Shown: in pieces, positions 9,243 through 16,263 of the stretch
How the letters are laid out: each line of letters begins with the position of its first letter
Numbering within the stretch: position 1 is the first letter of the stretch
DNA from: Jiella avicenniae
GTDB lineage: Bacteria > Pseudomonadota > Alphaproteobacteria > Rhizobiales > Rhizobiaceae
DNA: 64,000 bases
Direction: 5' to 3'
Assembly: GCF_021390325.1 (NCBI RefSeq)
Contig: NZ_JAJUWU010000001.1
Span: 62,001-126,000, forward strand
Position numbers and translations under genes: made by a program
The notes under the pieces: model-generated
Told to the model about the DNA's origin: nothing
Databases searched by the model: none
The model's input: only the letters and a program-made list of their open reading frames with translations

Positions 9243-9271
9243 AATATAGACGAGCCGGACGGAAGAGGCAA
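9243..9271 (-). promoter_or_regulatory. Sigma-70-like promoter of the leftward cassette
   Basis: On the minus strand, -35 TTGCCT (9271-9266) and -10 TATATT (9248-9243) are separated by exactly 17 bases. The predicted start falls in the palindrome at 9213-9240. This would let the cassette be expressed from the silent prophage by host polymerase. Confidence 0.6.
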
Positions 9272-9310
9272 CTTCGCGCCCGGCTCTAACCACGAACCAT
9301 GGAGCAACCC

Positions 9311-9709
9311 ATGTCCGAGGCTGTGCAGCCTATAACCCGTCGTGGTCTGTTCGGCCACATCGCCGGGGCCGTCGTTCTCACCAATGCCATCGCAGGCACC
9401 GTCGCGCCGTCGCCGATGGAGGCGCTGATCCGGCGCCACAAGGCGCTGACCGAGGCCTACAACGCGGCGGCCGACATCGAAGAAATCGCGATGACCGAAG
9501 CCGCGACGGCGGCGATGCGGGCGGCCTTCGCCGAACAGGACGCCGCCTTCTTCGATCTCCTGCGGCATCGGCCGCAGACGCTGGAGGAGGCGCAGCGGCG
9601 CTTCGCCTATCTGATCTTCGACCGGTGCTCGCCGTGGAACGGCTGCGAGGCGACGCACGACGAGGCCATCGCGCTGGCCCATTCGATGCTGCCGGAGGCG
9701 GACGCTTGA
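9311..9709 (+). CDS. Small phage protein with twin-arginine-like N-terminus
   Basis: 132 residues. The ATG at 9311 is preferred over 9299 because GGAG (9301-9304) is well placed for it. The N-terminus ITRRGLFGHIAGAVVLTNAI has an RR-G-L-F pattern followed by a weakly hydrophobic stretch and an A-G-T-V-A possible cleavage site, like a Tat signal. The rest is a helical hairpin-like domain with conserved-looking Phe and Asp residues. I do not recognise the family. The stop overlaps the start of the BRO-family gene (TTGA). Export by Tat is inference; it would be unusual for a phage structural product. Confidence 0.5.
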   Translation: MSEAVQPITRRGLFGHIAGAVVLTNAIAGTVAPSPMEALIRRHKALTEAYNAAADIEEIAMTEAATAAMRAAFAEQDAAFFDLLRHRPQTLEEAQRRFAYLIFDRCSPWNGCEATHDEAIALAHSMLPEADA

Positions 9710-10533
9710 GCGGGCTGGCCAATTTTGCCTTCGAGGAACATCTGGTGCGCGTCGTCGAGCGCGACGGTGAGCCGTGGTTCGCCGGCAAGGATGTGTGCCG
9801 CTGCCTCGAAATCGAAAAGCACCATCAAGCGCTCGATAGCCTCGACGGCGACGAGAGGGGTACCTGTACTGTAGGTACCCCCTCGGGACATCAGACGATG
9901 GTCGTCATCTCCGAGCCCGGCGTCTACCGCCTGGTCTTCCGCTCCCGCAAGCCGGCGGCCGAACGGTTCAAGCGTTGGCTGGCGCATGAAGTCATCCCGG
10001 CGATCCGCCGCACCGGCCGCTACGAGACGACGCCGGCGGCGATCGTCGACACCGAAGCGCCGCTGATGGCGAAGGTGGCGGCGGTCCGGCTGGCGCTGCG
10101 GCTGTTCGGCCGGGACAATGCGCGGGCGCTGTGGCACCGGCTGGAGCTGCCGGCGATGGACGCGCCGGCGAGCGACGCGGAGGCCGGCGCGCGGAACGCC
10201 GCCGCCTGTCTGGATCACCTCCTCGCCGCGCGGATCGAAGACGGGCTGACGATCCGGGCGGCGATCGGCGCCGGCGTGCCAGAACGGGACGCGCTGTTTT
10301 CCGCCGGGCTCGGCATCGTCGGACCGCGAACGCGGGAGGAGGGGTTCCAGCTCTTCGTGCCGAACCAGCATCCGGCGCTGTCGCGGCACTTTTCCGGCAC
10401 GCCATGGGCGGACGGGCGCTGGAACGCGGCACTCGCCGGCGGGCGCTTCGCCTGGACGCGGCGGACGATGCGCATCCCCGGCGGATCGAAGCGCGGGATC
10501 GGGATCGATCTTGCCGCCATAGCGGAAACATGA
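9706..10533 (+). CDS. BRO-family (Bro-N) phage protein
   Basis: 275 residues. The TTG at 9706 is chosen because GGAGG (9694-9698) lies seven bases upstream and the codon overlaps the preceding TGA. Residues about 1-105 are a Bro-N domain: VRVVERDGEPWFAGKDVCRC at the front, then VVISEPGVYRLVFRSRKPAA and FKRWLAHEVIPAIRRTGRYE, all hallmark strings. The C-terminal 160 residues contain a helical stretch and a basic end of unknown role. Bro-N proteins bind DNA and many act as antirepressors. Finding one among late structural genes, before the tail fibre, is less usual than near the lysogeny switch, which is not in this window. Confidence 0.8.
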   Translation: MSGLANFAFEEHLVRVVERDGEPWFAGKDVCRCLEIEKHHQALDSLDGDERGTCTVGTPSGHQTMVVISEPGVYRLVFRSRKPAAERFKRWLAHEVIPAIRRTGRYETTPAAIVDTEAPLMAKVAAVRLALRLFGRDNARALWHRLELPAMDAPASDAEAGARNAAACLDHLLAARIEDGLTIRAAIGAGVPERDALFSAGLGIVGPRTREEGFQLFVPNQHPALSRHFSGTPWADGRWNAALAGGRFAWTRRTMRIPGGSKRGIGIDLAAIAET

Positions 10534-10677
10534 CGGCGCCGGCCCGCCGGTAGAAAGGCGCGGCGGGCACCTGCCGCCCGCGCCCCGCCGGCGTTTCACC
10601 CGATCTGCCGGCCTCCGGAGGCGGCCTGCCTGCCTGCCGCCTCCGGACACCGCTCCACTTTTATCGGAAACATGACG
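10523..10677 (+). repeat. Pair of 13-base direct repeats flanking two hairpins
   Basis: CGGAAACATGACG occurs at 10523-10535, over the BRO stop codon, and again at 10665-10677, just before the tail-fibre gene. Similarity continues weakly (a GGCCCGC follows both). Each copy carries an ATG opening a tiny frame: seven codons after the first, twelve after the second, the latter ending in TGA that overlaps the tail-fibre ATG (ATGA at 10707). The 129 bases between the copies hold two GC-rich hairpins and no gene. Confidence 0.6.
10615..10646. terminator. Strong hairpin before the tail-fibre gene
   Basis: A perfect 11-base-pair stem (CCGGAGGCGGC with its complement) and a ten-base loop made of CTGCC-type repeats. 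There is no immediate U-tract; four T appear ten bases later. A second, imperfect GC hairpin lies at 10557-10584. It may reduce read-through into the tail-fibre gene or stabilise RNA ends. Termination is not certain. Confidence 0.35.
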
Positions 10678-10706
10678 CCGCGACGGCCCGCTTACGGTCG
10701 CCGGCC

Positions 10707-13442
10707 ATGAGCAACGCGCCGCTTTATTCCGACGACCGTCAGGTGATCGCCGCCCCGCCGGCCAATACCACGGTGCTCGACTACGATTTCGAAATCCGCA
10801 GCGAAGCGGCCATGCGGGTGCTGCGAGAGCGTGGCGGCGCGACTGAAACGCTGACGCTCAACGTCGATTACGTGTTTCCGACCGGGCCGGGCGATGAGAG
10901 CGGGGGATCGCTGCAGCTCGTCATGCCGTCGCTCGACGGAGACGTCTACACGATGCAGGGCCATTCGCCGGTCGAACGGCGGTCGGACTTCCTGCCGGGG
11001 CTCGCCTTCGCGACGGCGAAGATCAACGCCGATCTCGACTATCTGACGATGATCGCGCAGGAGCAACGCCGCGACGTCGCTGCCGTCGAAGCGGGGCTGC
11101 CGGTCCTCACCGAGGCCCTGCGGACGGAAAGCCAGCAGCGGAGCGCCGCGGATGCTGCCGAGACCGCCGCTCGCCTCGCCGCAGATGCGGCGATCGTCGC
11201 CGACTACCGGGCGCGCCTGGTCGACTACGTCAACCAGGGCAACGTCCCGATCTACGCGACGATCGACATCATCCGGGGCGCGGACGGTGCGGGCCTGACG
11301 ATCCCCGAGGGGCAGCCGATCTACGTCTACGGACAGGCTGCAGTCGAGGATGGCCTCGGCGGGTTTTTCGTTCCGGCCGACACCGGGTCCAGCCGATTTT
11401 TCGACGACGCGTCCGGTCAACGTTTCTGGTGGCTGTCCCGGCCCGGCCTGCCGAGCGCGGCCGGGTCCGACGACCTCCTGGAGTTCGAGCGCAACGCCAC
11501 CCGCTACGCCCGCCGCGTCGAGGACCTGTTCGCCGAGCGCAACGTGCTCACGGTCGCGACGCCCGACGACATCGCGGCCGTCGATACGGCGTTCCCCGCA
11601 CCGGTCATCAACGTCCTCGGACACCCGACCTCGCCGCCGGCCTCCATCGCCTGGGAGCGCGTCGACACCGAGCCGACGTTTCCGCTCAAGCGGACCGACG
11701 CCAAGGGGCGGCACTATCGGCCGAAGCGCGGGCTCTACAAGCTCGAAGAGTTCGGGCCGCTGAAGCCCGGCGGCAACATGAACGCTGCCTGGAACGACTT
11801 CGTGGCGATCGCCAAGGAGGATTATTTCGGGGTCTGCCAGCTCCCCATCTATCCGGTCTACAGCGAGGAGAGACTGACGCGCATCTTCGATGCTCCTCCG
11901 TCCACGGCCAGCTACAAGCCTTACACGACATTCGGCATCTTCGGGGTGAGCAACGGGCTGAGGCAAAGCCAGATCGTCTTTCCCGAGGGCGTGACGGACG
12001 CCGGCATCTACATCGAGCCGCAGGCCAACAACCAGGTCGGCGGCGGCGCTGGCTTCACGATCCTCAGCGAGCAGCCTGCCCACGCCGACGACGATCCTGC
12101 GACGGACGCGCTCGCGTCCAACACCTCCGGCATCGGACTGGAGGTCGTCGCCAATGTCACGCCCGGCGGGGCTGGATGGGGCTCGCCACGGCAACCCTCG
12201 TGGGTATGGGACATGATCAACGTCGGCGGGTCTCTGCCGTTCGGCGGCAAGATACGCGGTCGCTGGAAAGCCGGCTTCCGCTTCGAAAATTTGTGGATAC
12301 CGCGCATCAGCAACGCGTGGGCCAACACGAACCTGTTCTACGACAAGCAGTACAAGCAAAAGTTCTTCGAGGCCGGAAACGGCTTCACATTCCTGAACTG
12401 CTACGGGCCGCAGTGGTTCAACATCGACTACGCCGGACCCTGGGATACGGGCATCCTCGCCCTGTTCAATGCGGCGTCGTGGGACGGCGAGGGCGTATTC
12501 GGCAAGCGTTTCGGCGGTGCCGGAGGGCCACGCCGTGGCGTCTACATCGACCACACCAGTCCGGTTCACGCCACGGGGTACATCAAAGGCTTCGGGGGAT
12601 ATCTCAGCGATTTCGACATCAACGCCTTCGAGACGGCGATGTATGTCGGCAATCTTGCCGGGCTGTTCATCTCGGAGGGGACGCTTCTGCTCGGCATTCC
12701 GCCAAGCGTCAATCCGGGGCAGCTCACCTACGACGCAGAGACATTTTTGCAACTACACAACACCCGGAACGTGACTGTCCGTGGCGTGAAAATCCCGATG
12801 GGCGGGCACTACACGTCGCCGACGAAGAAATCCACGGCGGTCAAGTTCACCGGCGATGCAATGTACAACACGATCGACGACTTGACCGTCCGAGCGAACG
12901 GTTACGGCATCGTCGACGAGACGACGGGCGGCGACGGGCAGAACTATGTCGATCGGTACACGCCGAACGGCACACCTTCGATCGGAACCGGGAACCTGCA
13001 GCCCGGATACGAGATCGTCGACAATGGCCGGCTCACCGGCCCGGCGGTCAAGAAGACGGCCGTGCCGACGCTGAACCAGGCGACACCTGCAACCGGCGTC
13101 ACCTATGCGGTGCAGACCGCAAACTACGTCTACGACCCCCGGCGCAAGCGCTGCAAGCTGTGGGGCCGGCTCACCGTCGGCGACGTCGGGACCGGAGGCG
13201 CAGGCGCGACCAGCCTGGTCATTCCCGGAATGCCGTTGCCGGCGTCTCCCGGCGATCAGATCGTCCGCGTCGAGCAGGCCACCGGGTTCGGCGCTGCCGC
13301 GCCATCCAACGGGGTGATGCTGAACTCGGCCATCGCCCTCTACATCAGGGCGGCTTCGGGCAACTCCGGCGGCGCACTGCCTTGGGCCAACGTGCAGGCG
13401 GGCAGCAGCTTCCTCTTCGAAGCCGAATATCGGACCGCCTAA
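10707..13442 (+). CDS. Tail fibre / tailspike protein
   Basis: 911 residues. Residues about 1-140 resemble the T7-type tail-fibre head-attachment domain: TTVLDYDFEI at the front, then an AFATAKINADLDYLTMIAQE segment leading into a coiled region rich in Ala and Glu (about 125-175). The centre (about 190-780) is a long, glycine- and aromatic-rich region typical of a right-handed beta-helix, with repeated short beta-strand segments ending in DDLTVRANGYGIVDE. The last 110 residues form a separate beta domain. It should bind, and possibly cleave, a surface polysaccharide. No obvious Shine-Dalgarno site precedes the ATG, which may be reached by coupling from the twelve-codon frame ending at 10710. 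Confidence 0.7.
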   Translation: MSNAPLYSDDRQVIAAPPANTTVLDYDFEIRSEAAMRVLRERGGATETLTLNVDYVFPTGPGDESGGSLQLVMPSLDGDVYTMQGHSPVERRSDFLPGLAFATAKINADLDYLTMIAQEQRRDVAAVEAGLPVLTEALRTESQQRSAADAAETAARLAADAAIVADYRARLVDYVNQGNVPIYATIDIIRGADGAGLTIPEGQPIYVYGQAAVEDGLGGFFVPADTGSSRFFDDASGQRFWWLSRPGLPSAAGSDDLLEFERNATRYARRVEDLFAERNVLTVATPDDIAAVDTAFPAPVINVLGHPTSPPASIAWERVDTEPTFPLKRTDAKGRHYRPKRGLYKLEEFGPLKPGGNMNAAWNDFVAIAKEDYFGVCQLPIYPVYSEERLTRIFDAPPSTASYKPYTTFGIFGVSNGLRQSQIVFPEGVTDAGIYIEPQANNQVGGGAGFTILSEQPAHADDDPATDALASNTSGIGLEVVANVTPGGAGWGSPRQPSWVWDMINVGGSLPFGGKIRGRWKAGFRFENLWIPRISNAWANTNLFYDKQYKQKFFEAGNGFTFLNCYGPQWFNIDYAGPWDTGILALFNAASWDGEGVFGKRFGGAGGPRRGVYIDHTSPVHATGYIKGFGGYLSDFDINAFETAMYVGNLAGLFISEGTLLLGIPPSVNPGQLTYDAETFLQLHNTRNVTVRGVKIPMGGHYTSPTKKSTAVKFTGDAMYNTIDDLTVRANGYGIVDETTGGDGQNYVDRYTPNGTPSIGTGNLQPGYEIVDNGRLTGPAVKKTAVPTLNQATPATGVTYAVQTANYVYDPRRKRCKLWGRLTVGDVGTGGAGATSLVIPGMPLPASPGDQIVRVEQATGFGAAAPSNGVMLNSAIALYIRAASGNSGGALPWANVQAGSSFLFEAEYRTA

Positions 13443-13464
13443 CCCCAGAGAAAGGTCCCGCGCC

Positions 13465-13995
13465 ATGCGGAAATACGAACGCATTCCCATCGTCGTGGAC
13501 GCGGTGCAATTCACCGGCGGGGCCGAGAGCGCCGCAGAGGTCATTGCCGCTGCCGGCCTCGGCGACAGCGCCTACCTCAAGCTGGCGGACGAAGCCGAGG
13601 CCGTCAGCGTTGCGACCCTCGCCGGTGCCGTCCTCATGCGCCCCGGTCAATGGCTCGTCCCGATCGGCCGTTGGGTCACGGACGGCGTCGAACTCAAGGC
13701 CGATTGGGCGATCCTTTCCGACGCGGAGTTTCAAGCGAACTATCGGCCCGCCGGGACGGGCGACGAGGCCTGCGATTTCGGCAAGGCATTCGCCGCCGTC
13801 CGCAATGGCGGCAAGGCCCGGCGCGACGCCTGGGCGGACGGCATGTCGATCTATTGGGAGCCGCACTGGTCTCCCGGTAAAGATGCAAAGGCGAGCCAGC
13901 CGATGTTCGCGCTGACGCTGGTCGACGGTTCGGTCGTGCCCTGGCGTCCGTCCGATACGGATTTTTCCGCCACCGACTGGCGCGTGTTCGGCTGA
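13465..13995 (+). CDS. Two-domain phage protein with C-terminal Tad2-like (DUF2829) domain
   Basis: 176 residues. Residues 1-90 match the small phage domain beginning K-Y-E-R-I-P-I-V-V-D-A-V-Q-F-T-G, ending in a W-L-V-P-I-G and E-L-K segment. Residues about 103-176 match DUF2829: DFGKAFAAVRNGGKARRDAW, then an I-Y-W strand, then VPWRPSDTDFSATDWRVFG, which is the family hallmark. Characterised DUF2829 members (Tad2) bind and sequester signalling nucleotides made by Thoeris TIR proteins, and some related nucleotides. The conserved R-x-x-W and W-x-x-S-x-x-D-x-x-A-x-D-W positions are all present. The fusion to the N-terminal domain and the late-operon position next to the endolysin are noteworthy. 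Anti-defence function here is inference from the family. Confidence 0.75.
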   Translation: MRKYERIPIVVDAVQFTGGAESAAEVIAAAGLGDSAYLKLADEAEAVSVATLAGAVLMRPGQWLVPIGRWVTDGVELKADWAILSDAEFQANYRPAGTGDEACDFGKAFAAVRNGGKARRDAWADGMSIYWEPHWSPGKDAKASQPMFALTLVDGSVVPWRPSDTDFSATDWRVFG

Positions 13996-14019
13996 GGCTG
14001 CGTAGGCGAGGAGCAATCC

Positions 14020-14934
14020 ATGGATTTTCGGAACTTCCGCGGCGCCGCCAAGCGGATCGACGATCTCGATCTGCCGCGGCTCGGGCATCTGATCGGCGTC
14101 GGCGAAGACGAGATCCACGCCGTGCTCGATGCCGAGACGAACGGGCACGGCTTCGACGCCCTCGGGCGTCCGCGCATGCTGTTCGAGCCGCACATCTTCT
14201 GGCGCGAGCTTCCCAAGGGCAAGCGCGGCGAGGCACAGCGCCTCGGCCTCGCCTATCCGAAGTGGCGGCGGAACTATCCGGCCGACAGCTATCCGCGATT
14301 GAAACAGGCGATGGCGATCGACGCGACGGCGGCGCTGCGCGCGGCATCGTGGGGGCTCGGCCAGGTGATGGGCTTCAACCACAAACTCGCCGGATACGAC
14401 ACCGTCGACGAGATGGTGACGGCGTTCATGGCCGACGAGGAGAACCATCTCAAGGCGATGGTCGAATTCATCGTCTCGGCCGGGCTCGACGACGAGCTGC
14501 GCCGCCACGACTGGCGCGGCTTCGCGCGGGGCTACAACGGCCCCGGCTTCGAGAAGAACGGCTATGACGACAAGCTGGCGGCCGCCTGGCGCCGCTGGGC
14601 GAAGATCCCCGATACCGCCTGGTCGCCGGAAGAGGCGGCGCCCGTGCCCGTCCCGTCGCCGGCGCCGCGTGATCGGGCCGGCAGTGCGGCGCCGGATCTG
14701 ATCGCCAGCGTGAGCAAGGCGATCGGCGCGGCCAAGGGGGCGGCGCAAGGCTCGATCGCCGGCATCGGGACGCCGACCGCCATCGCCGGCACGCTGAAAG
14801 CCTTCGGCTGGTTTCCGGATCTGACGCCGGAACAGATCATCATCGGCTTCGGCCTGGTCACGCTCGTCGTCGCCACGGCAACGGCCGCCTTCTTCGCCTT
14901 CCGGCGCGCCTACGACGCGCCGGCCAACAAGTGA
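14020..14934 (+). CDS. Endolysin, N-acetylmuramidase family, with C-terminal membrane helix
   Basis: 304 residues. Residues about 15-195 are an N-acetylmuramidase (DUF3380) domain: EDEIHAVLDAETNGHGFDAL holds the conserved Glu region, then RPRMLFEPHIFWREL, ASWGLGQVMGFNHKLAGYD and ARGYNGPGF. A Pro/Ala-rich linker (about 205-225) and a small helical region follow, then a hydrophobic helix, residues 273-294, and a short basic tail. The membrane helix at the C-terminus is odd for an endolysin; it could tether the enzyme until the membrane is depolarised. The spanin-like genes start seven bases downstream, so this is the lysis cassette. Confidence 0.8.
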   Translation: MDFRNFRGAAKRIDDLDLPRLGHLIGVGEDEIHAVLDAETNGHGFDALGRPRMLFEPHIFWRELPKGKRGEAQRLGLAYPKWRRNYPADSYPRLKQAMAIDATAALRAASWGLGQVMGFNHKLAGYDTVDEMVTAFMADEENHLKAMVEFIVSAGLDDELRRHDWRGFARGYNGPGFEKNGYDDKLAAAWRRWAKIPDTAWSPEEAAPVPVPSPAPRDRAGSAAPDLIASVSKAIGAAKGAAQGSIAGIGTPTAIAGTLKAFGWFPDLTPEQIIIGFGLVTLVVATATAAFFAFRRAYDAPANK

Positions 14935-14941
14935 GGACGCG

Positions 14942-15181
14942 ATGGGCATCCAGTTCAAGGTCCTCGTCGCGGCTCTCCTCGCCGTCGGCATCGGCATTGC
15001 CGGCGCCTGGGTCGCCAACACGCTCAAGAAGGAAGGCAGGAATGAAGAACGCGCCCGGATCTCCGATCGCAGCCGGCAGGCCGGCGACGCTGGCGAGGAT
15101 GCTCGCCTGTCTCGTCGCGAGTGCGTGGCTGGCGGGATGCGCTACGAGTTCGCTACCGGCCGATGCCTCGGCGGTGAATGA
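14942..15181 (+). CDS. Short i-spanin-like (Rz-type) membrane protein
   Basis: 79 residues. An N-terminal helix (VLVAALLAVGIGIAGAWVA, about residues 7-25) is followed by a charged segment rich in Arg, Glu and Asp. It lies directly after the endolysin, and a lipoprotein gene is embedded in its 3' half in another frame. That nested arrangement is the signature of Rz/Rz1 spanin pairs. It is shorter than most Rz proteins, so the periplasmic coiled coil would be short. The call depends on context as much as on sequence. Confidence 0.45.
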   Translation: MGIQFKVLVAALLAVGIGIAGAWVANTLKKEGRNEERARISDRSRQAGDAGEDARLSRRECVAGGMRYEFATGRCLGGE

Positions 15182-15332
15182 CATCCGCCGCGCGCTGGGC
15201 ACGGCCTTGCCCGGCACTCGCGGAGCCACGGCGGCCGACCAGGAGGCGATCGACGACACGGTCGCCGGCGGCTGCGGCGTCGGCATCTACAAGCCGGCGG
15301 AATGCCGGCGCCACGACGCCGTGGAGCGATAG
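15042..15332 (+). CDS. o-spanin-like (Rz1-type) lipoprotein, out-of-frame overlap
   Basis: 96 residues from the ATG at 15042, which follows GGAAGGCAGGA. A basic N-terminus and hydrophobic stretch lead to a lipobox, L-A-G-C, at about residues 29-32, so the protein should be cut and lipid-anchored in the outer membrane. The mature part is about 65 residues with two more Cys. The first 140 bases overlap the upstream membrane-protein gene in a different frame. Together they would join inner and outer membranes at lysis. Confidence 0.5.
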   Translation: MKNAPGSPIAAGRPATLARMLACLVASAWLAGCATSSLPADASAVNDIRRALGTALPGTRGATAADQEAIDDTVAGGCGVGIYKPAECRRHDAVER

Positions 15333-15384
15333 CCGGAACGCTTCCGGCTTGAATGTGATTGTATGAAATGATCAGGGCGGACGC

Positions 15385-15696
15385 GTGGGCGAGGAACTGA
15401 GATGGATCATCGGCGCCGCGTTCGCTCTCATCGGCCTGATCGGTGGGTTCATCGCGCGCGATCGTCAGCTGACGAGCACGATCAAAATGGGTGACGACGT
15501 GCTGCACGACCGCATCAACCGGACGCGAGACGAGTATCTCCGGCGCGACGACTTCAACGCCCATATGGGCCGGATCGAAACCACCGTGAGCGAGCTGCGT
15601 CACGAACTGCGCGACACGCGCCGGGAGACGAACGAGCGGCTGGACGCGATCATCTCGGCCGTCAACAAAGCGGCGATGAATGGCCGCAATTCGTGA
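15385..15696 (+). CDS. Phage membrane protein with coiled coil, holin-like
   Basis: 103 residues starting at GTG 15385, with AGGGCGG upstream. One N-terminal hydrophobic helix (WIIGAAFALIGLIGGFIA) is followed by a long charged helix, ending in a Glu/Arg heptad-like region (TVSELRHELRDTRRETNERL). Small proteins of this shape sit in the lysis region of many rhizobial phages. It could be a holin, an anti-holin, or a coiled-coil spanin partner; the sequence does not decide. It is the last phage gene before the attachment site. Confidence 0.5.
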   Translation: MGEELRWIIGAAFALIGLIGGFIARDRQLTSTIKMGDDVLHDRINRTRDEYLRRDDFNAHMGRIETTVSELRHELRDTRRETNERLDAIISAVNKAAMNGRNS

Positions 15697-15750
15697 GATT
15701 TTTGCGCGGTCTAATTCATAAGCTTTTGATTTTACTGAGATAATTGATAA

Positions 15751-15795
15751 CTCTTAATCAGCGGGTCGTAGGTTCGATCCCTACATCACCCACCA
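15751..15795 (+). other. attachment site: 3' part of tRNA-Lys(CUU)
   Basis: These 45 bases run from the anticodon loop CTCTTAA through the T arm (GTAGG / CCTAC stem at 15768-15772 and 15780-15784) to the acceptor 3' strand ATCACCC, the discriminator A and CCA. The 5' side (15697-15750) is AT-rich and does not pair as a tRNA, so no full gene is present. This is what an integrase that uses the 3' end of a tRNA gene leaves at the far junction. The intact tRNA-Lys gene should lie at the other end of the prophage, left of the window. Confidence 0.8.
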
Positions 15796-15803
15796 TTCTT
15801 TTC

Positions 15804-15821
15804 AACGGCTTAGGCCGTTTT
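15804..15821 (+). terminator. Hairpin after the tRNA remnant
   Basis: AACGGC, loop TTAG, GCCGTT, followed by TT. It sits nine bases after the CCA end and was probably the terminator of the original tRNA-Lys gene before integration. Confidence 0.5.
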
Positions 15822-15880
15822 CAACGGAACGAGACGAGAACGTTTGAGACCTTGGAATAGGTCTCACGTCTCACGGCCGT

Positions 15881-16138
15881 TCACAGGGCGTTCTCATCGC
15901 CCTTCTCGAACCAGGCGACCATCTTGCCGATCAAAGTGTCGGCCATCTCCGGATGGCGGGCAAGATCGTGTTTCGGGATCTGCTTGGCGCTCCCGGCGAT
16001 GTGGCCGATGATGGAGTTGATCGTCGCGACGCTCGCTTCGCCGAGCACGATCGAGGTCACGGCCGTGGCAATGTCCGCGTCGGCCGAGTGGATGTCGGCC
16101 GCGACATGCAGGTTCCGTCCGTCGGATGCCGATTTTAC
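15881..16138 (-). pseudogene. 3' remnant of a coding gene next to the att site
   Basis: A minus-strand frame stays open for 85 codons from 16138 to the TGA at 15883-15881 with strongly GC-biased third positions, as in real genes of this genome. It encodes a helical product including IATAVTSIVLGEASVATINS, IIGHIAGSAKQI and GKMVAWFEKGDENAL. An in-frame TAG lies directly upstream (16139-16141), and no ATG, GTG or TTG precedes the first conserved-looking residues. It therefore looks like a gene that has lost its 5' end. The family is not recognised. It may be left from an older insertion at the same tRNA. Confidence 0.5.
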
Positions 16139-16263
16139 CTACTTCCTGCAATCGTTTCGTTCGAGGGATTTCAACCGTTCTGCCGGCGAAGCCTTGCATC
16201 GGCTCGCGACGGTTGCTGCGGCGGCCTTGGCGGGTGGCTGAAATCATCAGGGAAATCCATGCA

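Larger units (their letters stand above)
1..15795. mobile_element. Late (right-hand) part of a T7-like prophage
   Basis: The segment runs from the window edge to a tRNA-Lys 3' copy. All large genes point right and follow podovirus late-gene order: tail nozzle, internal virion (ejection) proteins with a lysozyme domain, tail fibre/tailspike, endolysin, spanin-like pair. Tight ATGA or TAATG overlaps join the early members. No integrase, repressor, replication, terminase, portal or capsid gene is visible, so at least half of the element must lie left of base 1. All complete structural genes are open, so this part is not visibly decayed. What I see is gene content and order; the podovirus assignment follows from the gp12-gp14-gp15/16-like series and the absence of any sheath, tape-measure or baseplate gene. 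The left boundary is unknown. Confidence 0.85.

Noticed and set aside
10557-10584. GC-rich imperfect hairpin as a terminator
   Set aside because: The stem needs a bulge and there is no T-run; kept only as part of the repeat description.
15894-16247. 117-codon minus-strand frame starting with ATG
   Set aside because: Its product is Arg/His-rich noise. The neighbouring frame (15881-16138) gives a plausible protein with normal codon use and was called instead.
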